This document shows positions 44,001-51,459 of a stretch of DNA of 64,000 nucleotides, piece by piece. The position numbers were made by a program, and so were the translations under genes. The stretch comes from JAGTVG01 sp965365275 (GTDB taxonomy: Bacteria; Bacteroidota; Bacteroidia; Cytophagales; Cyclobacteriaceae): contig CBDUBA010000011.1 in assembly GCA_965365275.1 (NCBI GenBank), positions 3,390 to 67,389 on the forward strand. Reading direction: 5' to 3'. Within the stretch, counting starts at the first letter, position 1. Each line of letters begins with the position of its first letter. The notes under the pieces are model-generated. The model saw nothing but the letters and a program-made list of their open reading frames with translations. It did no database searches and was not told the origin of the DNA.

Positions 44001-44492
44001 CGGGATTATAACCTGCGTTTGACGGTCGGGAACTCTACTGTGGATAACAGTTCTGATTTTCTTGAAAACCGCAATTACCTGATCAACAGTAAAACCCTCA
44101 CCGGTACCTTTGAATGGCAACCGACAAACAGTTTCAGGATCACTACCGATTATACATTCAGTGATAATGTAAATGACCGAAGCCTTGAGATCATAAAAGA
44201 AGCTTCGGTGATAAACGAAGCCCTTGTTAATTTCAAATACGCGAAAGCTGCAAATAAGAATATTGATCTTTCTTTCCGATTTACACATATAGATTTTACA
44301 GGTGAGGAGAATTCAGCTGTAGGTTATGAACTGCTGAAAGCCCTGCAGCCAGGGAAAAACATAACCTGGACTCTATCCTGGCAGCAGAAATTATTTAATG
44401 GATTGCAAATGAATCTTTTTTATGAAGGGCGTAAATCAGGCGATCTGGATATAATCCATATTGGCAGGATGCAGGTTATGGCTATGTTCTAG
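41031..44492 (+). CDS. Large predicted outer-membrane beta-barrel protein
   Basis: A 1153-residue exported protein of unknown function with a TTG start inside the kinase stop (TTGA overlap). The signal peptide is MKVFRGLLGLLIIIVSFKAV, cut near AQK. The body is a long series of alternating, aromatic-rich segments that look like barrel strands, and it ends with Phe, as outer-membrane proteins do. An early part, GVISRGITFGNRQDIFVN to DQNIPYQPEGNTKLVQDFD, and a loop DDNQDGKQDLDEF recall the large Bacteroidota surface/translocon proteins related to SprA. The relation is a resemblance, not an assignment. Coupling to the kinase gene suggests that the two act together. Confidence 0.8.
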   Translation: MKVFRGLLGLLIIIVSFKAVAQKSNEKQKWVSGFDRPIILDSLSIVPGSIQLVDSILKADIHYSLATGKVKIKPHQPLDSILLRYKVYPYAMHSKVYHKSMEIYDSTAMFQSSSKPRISILNERREELFSTPNLNKSGVISRGITFGNRQDIFVNSVLNLQMDGKLSEKLNIRASITDQNIPYQPEGNTKLVQDFDNVFFQIYNENFSLAGGDIVLINPSSYFLKYHRNVQGAEVSGKYAINDQVRSESKLSVSVSKGKFSSYQLNVLDGIMGPYKIYGPDNENFIIILANSERVYLDGRILERGFNNDYVIDYNTAEITFTSRIMITRYSRVQIDFEYTNQAYSRTVVTASHHQNIKDLEVSVNYFQEKDNPNQPMTFELSDLDKGILSSVDPEQGNATIPGWDSIGYSEDRVLYKKIDTMDVSGNVATIFQQSDNQDSAFYYVVFTEVTMGKGDYVRSSSGLNGKIYEWVSPIDGMSQGNFIPMRVVPLPKKKQMISVNTAYNLGRNNKFFTELAISNHNDNLYNKSSDGLKGIAIKSGFITQEKKIGFLPGYFFTGQIDYEFNNKDFRAVDRFRPVEFNRDWSYNKARDEGLSNDNIFNVKAGIKKDNENFLSLGVSRRNKPGYVNGWQAYSDGMYDMSRFHIQADFFMLNNDNGFDHSRWLRYRIMTFLKTKYLYPGYEYRVDRNVITRSQTDSVIYSADNFEEHLFFLRNSDTLKTIFNASYSIRKDRWPEFGEMVTRNIARTANLMVGTGRGKMGKLDVNVTYRELAYLGNNSTPDIKSLLGRLDWSADFLKKHIRSEIMYAIGNGRELKREYVFIPVPLGEGTHTWRDDNQDGKQDLDEFYLAINNDERNYIKLFTPTDEYVLAYDNNLNYRLTLEMPRKWKNSNGIKKFLGRFSNNLNVSLKQKTADDRFVDNLLFNHGGSFDDKLISYRDNIRNNLYFNRADPRYGFELLFFRLKNRQLLSNGFEARNTSNLKAISRLSINRDYNLRLTVGNSTVDNSSDFLENRNYLINSKTLTGTFEWQPTNSFRITTDYTFSDNVNDRSLEIIKEASVINEALVNFKYAKAANKNIDLSFRFTHIDFTGEENSAVGYELLKALQPGKNITWTLSWQQKLFNGLQMNLFYEGRKSGDLDIIHIGRMQVMAMF

Positions 44493-44497
44493 ACAGA

Positions 44498-45253
44498 TTA
44501 GCTGGTTTGTTCCCTGAGTGCCATCATTAGTTTATTGGAATATACAAACTCCTGTAATTCCCTGACATCCGCATTCAGGATATCACTATTAGGGCCTTCC
44601 CACAACATTTGCCCCTTATGCATAAACATCACATAGTCACCGATCTCCATTACTGAATTCATATCATGTGTAACCACTACCGTCGTTATGTTATATTCCT
44701 CCGTAATTTCTTGGATGAGGTGGTCTATCACAATGGCCGTTTGAGGATCGAGACCGGAATTGGGTTCATCACAAAACAGATATTTGGAATTGTTAACAAT
44801 AGCTCTTGCAAGTCCAACCCTTTTTTTCATCCCCCCACTCAATTCAGAAGGCATTTTTTTGTTTGAATTGGCAAGGCCAAGACGGTTTAGCACAAAATTG
44901 ATCCTGTCCAGCTTTTCATCTCTGGGCATTTTAGTAAGCATATCCAGAGGGAAGCCGACATTTTGTTCTACATTCTTAGAATCAAATAATGCACCTCCCT
45001 GAAAGAGCATGCCTATTTCACGTCTGATATCCTGTATTTCCGATCTCCCAGAATTATGGAAGTCCCTTCCGTCGAAGAATACGGATCCCTCATCAGGTGA
45101 TAAGAGACCTACTATACACTTCAATAAAACCGTTTTACCCGTACCGCTTGAGCCGATAATGAGGTTGGCCTGCCCGGGCAGAAACTTTCCGTTGATACTG
45201 AACAATACCTGGGTGTCATCAAAATATTTACTAATGTTTTTTACTTCGATCAT
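44498..45253 (-). CDS. ABC transporter ATP-binding protein, MlaF-like
   Basis: Cytoplasmic ATPase of an MlaFE-type lipid transporter, 251 residues. Walker A is GSSGTGKT (34-41), the signature is ELSGGMKKRVGLARA and Walker B is YLFCDEPNSGLD, with the switch His in VVVTHDM. The MKKR after the signature is typical of the Mla/Ttg2A subgroup. It follows the permease gene with 2 bp between them, and its stop faces the stop of the barrel gene 5 bp away. The MCE-domain substrate-binding protein usually found beside it is not in this window. Confidence 0.94.
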   Translation of the reverse strand: MIEVKNISKYFDDTQVLFSINGKFLPGQANLIIGSSGTGKTVLLKCIVGLLSPDEGSVFFDGRDFHNSGRSEIQDIRREIGMLFQGGALFDSKNVEQNVGFPLDMLTKMPRDEKLDRINFVLNRLGLANSNKKMPSELSGGMKKRVGLARAIVNNSKYLFCDEPNSGLDPQTAIVIDHLIQEITEEYNITTVVVTHDMNSVMEIGDYVMFMHKGQMLWEGPNSDILNADVRELQEFVYSNKLMMALREQTS

Positions 45254-45255
45254 AT

Positions 45256-45984
45256 TTATAATAGCAATTGGGCCAGGAGATAATCAGCTGATAATATCGC
45301 TATACAGCTGCTGGTAACGGCTTTTGTACTTGCTTTGCCTACTTCCAGTGCTCCTCCAGCCGTGAAATAACCTGTGAAGGCACTAATTGATGCAATGAGA
45401 AAGGCAAAGACGATGGATTTTATTAGTGCAAATGTTACATTGAATTGAATAAAGTCAACCCGGATTCCATAAACATATTCGCTTGGTGTCATTTCTCCGG
45501 TCAGTGTGGCTGCAATATATCCTCCCAGTATGGATAAATTTCCTGCAAGGATCACGAGAAGCGGATACATTAAAATACATGCGACGATCTTAGGCAATAC
45601 CAGAAAGGAGGAAGAATTTATCCCCATCACCTCAAGTGCATCAACCTGCTCAGAAATTCGCATGGTGCCCAATTCTCCGGCTATGTTGGACCCAACTTTC
45701 CCCGCAAAGACAATAGCAGTGATTGTAGGCGCCAGTTCCAGTAATGTCATATCCCGAACGATCAGGCTTATTACGTATCTCGGGATTAGAGGGGTAACAA
45801 AATTATACGCAGTCTGAACTGCTGTAACCGCACCAATAAAAGTAGAAATGATCACTACAATAAAAATGGAATCGATACCAACCTTTATACATTCATCAAG
45901 TGTTAGACGGACATATGTGTTGAAAGATTCTCTTTTAATAAAGAGGGAATGTAGAAAAATAAAATATTTTCCGATTATCTTCAT
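45256..45984 (-). CDS. ABC transporter permease, MlaE-like
   Basis: A 242-residue inner-membrane permease of the MlaE family, with five or six hydrophobic helices. Conserved features are the segment GAVTAVQTAYNFVTPLIPRY, the loop LAPTITAIVFAGKVGSNIAGELG with its MRISEQVDALEVMGIN continuation, and the C-terminal GYFTAGGALEVGKASTKAV. It pairs with the ATPase gene immediately downstream. Such transporters move phospholipids between the inner and outer membranes. The gene is divergent from the short-chain dehydrogenase, 47 bp apart. Confidence 0.94.
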   Translation of the reverse strand: MKIIGKYFIFLHSLFIKRESFNTYVRLTLDECIKVGIDSIFIVVIISTFIGAVTAVQTAYNFVTPLIPRYVISLIVRDMTLLELAPTITAIVFAGKVGSNIAGELGTMRISEQVDALEVMGINSSSFLVLPKIVACILMYPLLVILAGNLSILGGYIAATLTGEMTPSEYVYGIRVDFIQFNVTFALIKSIVFAFLIASISAFTGYFTAGGALEVGKASTKAVTSSCIAILSADYLLAQLLL

Positions 45985-46031
45985 AGCGTAAATTTAAAAA
46001 CATAATTCATATTTTAAACTAAAATTTACAT

Positions 46032-46742
46032 ATGAAAAAATTATTGGTAATATCTGGTGGGACAAAAGGTATTGGAAGGGCGATTGTTGAAAATTTTGTA
46101 CAGAAAGAGTTTGATATTATAACTTGTTCACGTAATCAGAAGGATATTGACAATCTGATCCAGGAGATCCTTTCGCGGGGTGTATCAAATGAAATCAGGG
46201 GATATAAGGCCGATCTGAGGAACCGAAAAGAAGTAGATGGTTTTGTCGGGTTCATCAATTCCTTCAACAGACCCGTGGATGTGTTGATCAATAATACGGG
46301 CACTTTCCAGCCCGGATCTATATCCACTGAAGCGGAAGGGGTATTTGATCAAATGCTGGAAACGAATCTGCACAGTGCTTACCACCTGACGCGTGGACTT
46401 ATAGGAGATATAATAAAGAATAAAAAGGGACACATATTCAATATTTGTTCAACGGCAAGTATCATGCCTTATGTTAATGGGGGCTCATATTGTATATCCA
46501 AATATGCTATGTATGGTATGACCCAGGTATTGCGCGAAGAAATGAAAGAACATAATGTACGGGTTACGGCTGTTTTGCCGGGTGCGACATATACTTCCAG
46601 TTGGGAGGGAGCTGATCTGCCTCCTGATCGGTTTATGAAACCTGAAGATATCGCATCAGCCATCTGGAATGCTTACGAGATGTCATCCAGAACTGTTGTT
46701 GAGGAAATCATTCTGCGTCCTCAGTTAGGGGATCTGGGTTGA
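46032..46742 (+). CDS. Short-chain dehydrogenase/reductase (SDR)
   Basis: A classical SDR of 236 residues. The cofactor-binding motif is SGGTKGIGRA (TGxxxGxG type, with Gly for the Thr), NNTG stabilises the central sheet, and the catalytic residues are Ser in ICSTAS with YCISKYAM (YxxxK). The Arg and Asn residues after the second strand (CSRNQKD) suggest NADPH use. The substrate is unknown; 3-oxoacyl or sepiapterin-like reduction is possible. Its last 22 bases overlap the end of the convergent 3-hydroxyacyl-CoA dehydrogenase gene. Confidence 0.93.
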   Translation: MKKLLVISGGTKGIGRAIVENFVQKEFDIITCSRNQKDIDNLIQEILSRGVSNEIRGYKADLRNRKEVDGFVGFINSFNRPVDVLINNTGTFQPGSISTEAEGVFDQMLETNLHSAYHLTRGLIGDIIKNKKGHIFNICSTASIMPYVNGGSYCISKYAMYGMTQVLREEMKEHNVRVTAVLPGATYTSSWEGADLPPDRFMKPEDIASAIWNAYEMSSRTVVEEIILRPQLGDLG

Positions 46743-47623
46743 AACCTTGGAGATATCACCAGGTCCTTCTTACCCGCTTCCCATAAATAAAATCCTTGTC
46801 CTGATTTCCTGCCAAGATGACCAGCCTGAACCATATTGACAAGCAGAGGGCTTGGTGCATATTTAGGATCTCCAAATCCATTAAACATGACCTTCAGTAT
46901 TGAGAGGCAGACATCCAGACCAATATAATCTGCCAATTGAAGGGGACCCATTGGGTGGGCCATTCCAAGCTTCATAATGGTATCAATCTCTGATACGCCT
47001 GCAACACCTTGCTGAAGGGCATAAATAGATTCATTTATCATTGGCATGAGTATACGGTTTGCGATGAATCCAGGGTAATCCTGAACCTCAACAGGGATTT
47101 TTTGTATTTTTCCGCATATATCCACAACGGTTTTTGTTGTTTCATCAGAGGTATTGTATCCTCTGATCACTTCAACCAACTCCATCATTGGAACTGGATT
47201 CATAAAGTGCATGCCAATTACCTTTTCGGGTCTATCCGTAAAGGATGCCAGCTGACTTATAGAAATACTGGAAGTATTGGAAGCCAGGATGGTTTCTTCC
47301 ATAGTGAAACTGTTGAGGTCTGCAAAAATCTTCTTTTTGATATCAATATTTTCAATTACCGCCTCAATGACAAGGTCAGCTGACTCAACACCTTGTTTTA
47401 AGTTTGTGCCTGTTTCCAGGTTTTCTAAAGCCTTCTTTTTGTCTTCTTCGCTTATGGTTTCCTTTTTGATCTGGCGGTCCATATTGAGATTTATGGTGCT
47501 AACAGCCTGATCCAGAGCTTTTTGGGATATGTCAATTAGGTTTACGTGGTATCCATTAAGGCAAAACACATGGGCTATTCCGTTCCCCATGGTGCCGGAT
47601 CCTATTATGGCAATTTTTATCAT
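46721..47623 (-). CDS. 3-hydroxybutyryl-CoA dehydrogenase
   Basis: Oxidises or reduces 3-hydroxyacyl-CoA with NAD(H) in beta-oxidation or butyrate-type pathways; cytoplasmic, about 300 residues. The Rossmann motif is IGSGTMGNGIAHVF at the very N-terminus. The conserved IGMHFMNPVPMMELVEV includes the catalytic His, and the family signature DYPGFIANRILMPMINE follows. I choose the ATG at 47623; the frame stays open to a TTG at 47674, but that would put 17 odd residues before the Rossmann strand. The length is that of single-domain HbdH/FadB2-type enzymes. Confidence 0.94.
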   Translation of the reverse strand: MIKIAIIGSGTMGNGIAHVFCLNGYHVNLIDISQKALDQAVSTINLNMDRQIKKETISEEDKKKALENLETGTNLKQGVESADLVIEAVIENIDIKKKIFADLNSFTMEETILASNTSSISISQLASFTDRPEKVIGMHFMNPVPMMELVEVIRGYNTSDETTKTVVDICGKIQKIPVEVQDYPGFIANRILMPMINESIYALQQGVAGVSEIDTIMKLGMAHPMGPLQLADYIGLDVCLSILKVMFNGFGDPKYAPSPLLVNMVQAGHLGRKSGQGFYLWEAGKKDLVISPRFQPRSPN

Positions 47624-48180
47624 GATTTTAAAAAAGTTCCATATAAAGGTGGAAAAATGGGGCCAATAATACAAATATTATAATACAAGTAATAATTACC
47701 CTAAAAAATTGCAAAAAACAATAAATATAATTTTATAGCTTTATATATCAATCAAAAAAATATTAAATAACAAAATAAATATAAAAAAGACATTAAAAAA
47801 GACCTACATAGATTAAAAAATGCATTGAATAAAATTTATTATAAAAAAATACTTTGAAAAATATAATAAAAAATAAATAAAATACAATAAAATATGTATC
47901 CGATACTGCACACTTTTAGAAATGTATTACGAAATAATTAGTATATATGTCTATAAATTGAAAATATTATAATATATATCCGTTTAATAGCCATATAAAT
48001 ATCAATAGTGTATATATATTACAATATTTTTAAAATCTAATCGCCTTACATATTTTTGCCCCATCTGGATGACGATCTGGATCTTCAACAGAATGAAATT
48101 TGAAATTTGGAATTTAACTCTTTGGACAGAGTTTTAAATGAGTGCAATGGAATTTATGTTCAATTTAAAAACTATAAGTA
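47624..48180. other. Long A+T-rich intergenic region before amtB
   Basis: About 560 bp without a gene. From about 47,690 to 48,040 the sequence is almost only A and T, with many A-runs on the plus strand, and contains no usable reading frame. It could be bent DNA, a nucleoid-protein-binding site or simply a degraded spacer. The amtB promoter lies at its right end. Confidence 0.7.
48028..48058 (+). promoter_or_regulatory. Candidate amtB promoter
   Basis: TTTT at 48028-48031, a 19-base spacer, then TATTTTTG at 48051-48058. This is one base from the Bacteroidota consensus TTTG-N19-TAnnTTTG. The transcript would carry a leader of about 115 nt before the amtB ATG. In such A+T-rich DNA a chance match is possible. 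Confidence 0.4.
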
Positions 48181-49533
48181 ATGGAAAAACTTTTTACCGA
48201 ATTTCTTTCAATGCCCTTAATCACAAGTGTGTTATCTGAGATGGGTACAAGTAGTGTGACGGCAGTGCAGGAGGCTGCTAGTGTCACACATGATGAAGCA
48301 GCGGCTTCCATTAATGCTTTGTTTACGGCAAATAACATCTGGATGATGCTGGCAACCGCCCTGGTGTTTATAATGCATCTGGGTTTTGCTTCTGTCGAAG
48401 CAGGGTTTACTCAAGCTAAGAATACAGTTAATATTTTGTATAAGAATACATTGACGCTGGCAATTGGTCTTCTTTCCTACACAGTAATCGGATTTAGTCT
48501 GATGTATCCCGGAGAATTCAGCCTGGGATCATGGCTTGGATGGGCAGGCTTAGGGTTATCACTGCCTGAAAATGGGCTTACACCGGAATATGCGGATGCC
48601 GGCTATACCTATTGGACTGACTTTCTGTTCCAGGCTATGTTTGCAGCCACGGCAGCCACAATAGTTTCCGGTGCGGTAGCCGAAAGAATTAAAATCAGTG
48701 GTTATATGATATTCACTCTATTCTATGTAGGGCTGGTCTATCCGATTGTGGGTAGCTGGAAATGGGGTGGCGGATTCCTCGATGCGGCCGGATTTTATGA
48801 TTTTGCCGGTTCCACCCTCGTGCATTCTGTTGGTGGATGGGCGGCCCTGGTCGGGATCTGGATTCTTGGTCCTAGGATCGGGAAATATGGAAATGGCAAG
48901 GTTAGCGACTTCCCCGGATCCTCGGTGCCATTAGCGACAATTGGTGTCTTCCTGTTATGGCTTGGATGGTTTGGATTCAACGGTGGATCAGTGCTTTCTG
49001 CCGAGCCAGGCGCTACATCACTGGTATTGGTAACGACCAGTCTGGCAGCAGCTGCCGGTGCCATAGGAGGAACTATTGGTGGATACATCATGTTTAAACG
49101 ACTTGATTTTGGAATGGTGCTGAATGGTATTCTGGCCGGGTTGGTTGGAATAACTGCCGGGGCAGACAAGATGGGTCCCGGTGCAGCAATTCTGATAGGA
49201 TTGATTGCCGGAATCCTGGTGGTATTCTCAGCTGTTACACTGGATAAATTTAAACTGGACGATTGTGTTGGGGCTGTTTCAGTGCACCTTGTATGTGGCA
49301 TTTTCGGAACTCTGGCTGTTGGTATGTTTGGTGAATTGGCAGGATGGGGTCAGTTCCTGATCCAGTTGAAAGGAGTGGCTTTCTATGCTGTCGCTTCATT
49401 TGGTTCAGCCTTCCTGATCTTTAAGGTCATCAATATGACCATGGGTCTCAGGGTATCTCCCGAACATGAAAAATCAGGAATGGATAGTCATGAGCATGGT
49501 ATACGTGGGTATACAATTACCTATGACGAGTAG
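48181..49533 (+). CDS. amtB: Ammonium transporter
   Basis: An Amt/Rh-family channel of 450 residues with 11 hydrophobic helices. An N-terminal extension of about 50 residues comes first, then NNIWMMLATALVFIMHLGFASVEAGF. The middle has the signature DFAGSTLVHSVGGWAALVG with the first pore His (HS) and the second pore His in CVGAVSVHLVCGIFGTLAVG. It carries NH4+/NH3 into the cell under nitrogen limitation. No glnK/PII gene follows, unlike most amtB loci. A porin, a DUF4468-like protein and glutamine synthetase III come next, so this is an ammonium uptake and assimilation cluster. Confidence 0.96.
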   Translation: MEKLFTEFLSMPLITSVLSEMGTSSVTAVQEAASVTHDEAAASINALFTANNIWMMLATALVFIMHLGFASVEAGFTQAKNTVNILYKNTLTLAIGLLSYTVIGFSLMYPGEFSLGSWLGWAGLGLSLPENGLTPEYADAGYTYWTDFLFQAMFAATAATIVSGAVAERIKISGYMIFTLFYVGLVYPIVGSWKWGGGFLDAAGFYDFAGSTLVHSVGGWAALVGIWILGPRIGKYGNGKVSDFPGSSVPLATIGVFLLWLGWFGFNGGSVLSAEPGATSLVLVTTSLAAAAGAIGGTIGGYIMFKRLDFGMVLNGILAGLVGITAGADKMGPGAAILIGLIAGILVVFSAVTLDKFKLDDCVGAVSVHLVCGIFGTLAVGMFGELAGWGQFLIQLKGVAFYAVASFGSAFLIFKVINMTMGLRVSPEHEKSGMDSHEHGIRGYTITYDE

Positions 49534-49549
49534 AAATTAAACAGGTGCT

Positions 49550-49586
49550 GATCAGGGTAAATGTACTGTGATACCTTGCCCTGGTC
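49550..49586 (+). repeat. Hairpin between amtB and the porin gene
   Basis: GATCAGGGTAA (49550-49560) can pair with TTGCCCTGGTC (49576-49586): eleven pairs with two G-U wobbles and a 15-base loop. No T-run follows, so it is probably not a terminator. It may mark partial termination or mRNA processing that sets different levels for the transporter and the porin. Confidence 0.4.
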
Positions 49587-49635
49587 ATTGCCGGTTCAAT
49601 TCAAATTTTTAAATAATTAACAAACTCAAAATAGA

Positions 49636-50679
49636 ATGAAAATGAAAAAGAAATTAAACATAGTATTATCATTATTGTTGTTTGGTACGGTTGTATTGGC
49701 TCAGGAAGACGATAAACCGGGATTGTCCATATCTGGATCTGTCGACACCTATTATAAATATGATTTTTCAGGATATGTCTCAGACGATGGAACCTCAAAT
49801 ATCGGTACCAGTTTTGCGGATAACCAGAATTCAATATCTATCGGTATGTTGGATGTGGCCTTGTCACAGACAGTCGGTAAAGCCAGTTTCGTGGGTGAAT
49901 TTTCTTTCGGTCCGAGAAGTTTCAAATCTATACCTACCTTTCAGATTGATTCGGATGACGATATAAATATTAACATCCAGAACCTGTATATAACCTATGC
50001 CTTTACGGAGAAGATATCCATGACCGCTGGTTATATGGGTACTTTCGTCGGGTATGAAGTGATCTCTCCGGTTCCTAATTTCAATTATTCAACCTCGTAT
50101 TTGTTTTCTTTTGGCCCATTTCAGAATGCGGGTCTCAGATTGGACTGGACTATCATGGATAACCTGTCAGTCATGGTTGGATTATTCAATGATTGGAATG
50201 TTTACCAGGACTTTAATGGTGTATCCGACTTTGGTGCACAGGTATACTGGGCGCCTGTTGAAGGATGGGACGTATATGTGAACTTCCTTACCGGAAGTCC
50301 TTCAGGAACCATTATTGACTTGACCACCTCTTACCAGATCACTGATAAGTTCTTCCTGGGCCTGAACGCGGCCAGGTACTCTGCTCAGGATAGTGACGCA
50401 GGATATGGTGGAGTAGCATTATATCCTCAATTTGCATTCTCTGATCTGTTCTCCCTGGGTTGGAGACCGGAATATTTCAAAATTAGAAGTGGTGAATCCT
50501 CGGTATCTGATGAAAATGTATTTGCTAACACTATTACAGGTAACTTTCAGTTGGGTCCAATGCGGTTCCTGGCTGAATGGAGATTGGATAGCGGATCCTC
50601 TGATTTCTTCGTAGATGGAGATAGTAATCCCGCCTCTTCGGCCTCACAAATTCTTCTGGCAGCAATCTATGCTTTTTAA
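49636..50679 (+). CDS. Outer-membrane porin-like beta-barrel protein
   Basis: A 347-residue exported protein. The signal peptide is MKMKKKLNIVLSLLLFGTVVLA, shown here as its core LNIVLSLLLFGTVVLA, cut before QEDD. The mature protein begins SISGSVDTYYKYDF, as in Bacteroidota porins (OmpL47/BBP2-like). It continues as about sixteen alternating aromatic strands, ending ILLAAIYAF with the terminal Phe recognised by the barrel assembly machinery. Its position between the ammonium transporter and glutamine synthetase suggests it lets ammonium or another nitrogen compound through the outer membrane. That link is inference from the neighbourhood. Confidence 0.87.
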   Translation: MKMKKKLNIVLSLLLFGTVVLAQEDDKPGLSISGSVDTYYKYDFSGYVSDDGTSNIGTSFADNQNSISIGMLDVALSQTVGKASFVGEFSFGPRSFKSIPTFQIDSDDDININIQNLYITYAFTEKISMTAGYMGTFVGYEVISPVPNFNYSTSYLFSFGPFQNAGLRLDWTIMDNLSVMVGLFNDWNVYQDFNGVSDFGAQVYWAPVEGWDVYVNFLTGSPSGTIIDLTTSYQITDKFFLGLNAARYSAQDSDAGYGGVALYPQFAFSDLFSLGWRPEYFKIRSGESSVSDENVFANTITGNFQLGPMRFLAEWRLDSGSSDFFVDGDSNPASSASQILLAAIYAF

Positions 50680-50683
50680 TTGT

Positions 50684-51262
50684 ATGGCTACAACAGGAAA
50701 AGGAAAGGCCCTCTCAAGGCCTTTCCTCATATTCCTGATATTGATAAACGCCTCCATGGTTGCTGCTCAAACTGTTACCTTGCCAACAAATGTTGAGGGT
50801 ATGGTGGAGTACACCAAGTCGGTCGATACGGATTCATTAACTTACCTGACACTATGGGATAATGCTATGAAATACCTAAGCACACTTTCGGTACCAGACC
50901 AGCTAACAAAAGATGTACAGGCAAATGAAACCCTGACAGAAATGTCCCACCAGTTTGGGTTTTATCTTCTGGTAAAACCCGCGCTTACAAAACAGGTGGA
51001 TGGCGTGATGATGGCCGATATTAAAATCAGCGTGAATGACTCAAAATATGAATACACAATCAATAACTTCAAGTTCATAAACTATGAAAGAAACCGCTTT
51101 GGTGTTTTCGTTCCGAAAAGCTCCAAAACATACCCTCTTGAAAAATATTATCCCGATAATAAGAAAAAGCCATGGATAACTCACTATGAGGCAATTAACA
51201 GCAAAATCGAAAAATTAACTAAGGATTTAGAGACAAAAATGGTTGAAATACGTAATAATTAA
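50684..51262 (+). CDS. Exported DUF4468-like protein
   Basis: A 192-residue protein from the ATG at 50684; the frame stays open upstream only over the end of the porin gene. A signal peptide (LSRPFLIFLILINASMVAA) precedes a domain resembling DUF4468 (TBP-like fold): VEGMVEYTKSVDTDSL, then DNAMKYLSTLS and VMMADIKISVNDSKYEYTI. A C-terminal helix (YEAINSKIEKLTKDLETK) with heptad spacing may be a coiled coil. The gene starts 4 bp after the porin stop, so it is in the amtB operon. The function is unknown. Confidence 0.75.
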   Translation: MATTGKGKALSRPFLIFLILINASMVAAQTVTLPTNVEGMVEYTKSVDTDSLTYLTLWDNAMKYLSTLSVPDQLTKDVQANETLTEMSHQFGFYLLVKPALTKQVDGVMMADIKISVNDSKYEYTINNFKFINYERNRFGVFVPKSSKTYPLEKYYPDNKKKPWITHYEAINSKIEKLTKDLETKMVEIRNN

Positions 51263-51293
51263 AAAAATTGCATAAAAAAAATGTCAAAAAATT

Positions 51294-51321
51294 TATATTT
51301 GCATAAAAAGGTATATATTTG
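51294..51321 (+). promoter_or_regulatory. Two candidate -7 elements before glnN
   Basis: TATATTTG occurs twice, at 51294-51301 and 51314-51321, each a match to TAnnTTTG. Neither has a good TTTG at 19 bases. Two overlapping promoters or a strong A+T-rich site are possible. Either would give a leader of about 130-150 nt for glutamine synthetase. Confidence 0.35.
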
Positions 51322-51353
51322 TCCAGCAAATTGATAGTGTATCTTATAAATCA

Positions 51354-51378
51354 GCTATTATATTAATATAATGATAGC
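51354..51378 (+). promoter_or_regulatory. A+T-rich hairpin in the glnN leader
   Basis: GCTAT at 51354-51358 and ATAGC at 51374-51378 flank the self-complementary TATATTAATATA, with a three-base bulge ATG on the right side. It lies inside the proposed leader, about 80 bases before the glnN start. Protein binding or RNA folding is possible; the pairing energy is probably low. Confidence 0.3.
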
Positions 51379-51459
51379 AAAATGTCATAAATATTAAATT
51401 TTTGACAATAAAATAAGAAATAAATTAATCATTTTATAACTAAGATTACTAAATAAACT

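Noticed and set aside
47624..47674. TTG start extending the 3-hydroxybutyryl-CoA dehydrogenase
   Set aside because: It adds 17 residues before a Rossmann fold that normally begins at the N-terminus.
47690..48040. A+T-rich stretch considered as a replication origin or CRISPR leader
   Set aside because: No DnaA-box cluster, no dnaA/dnaN neighbour and no regularly spaced repeats are visible.
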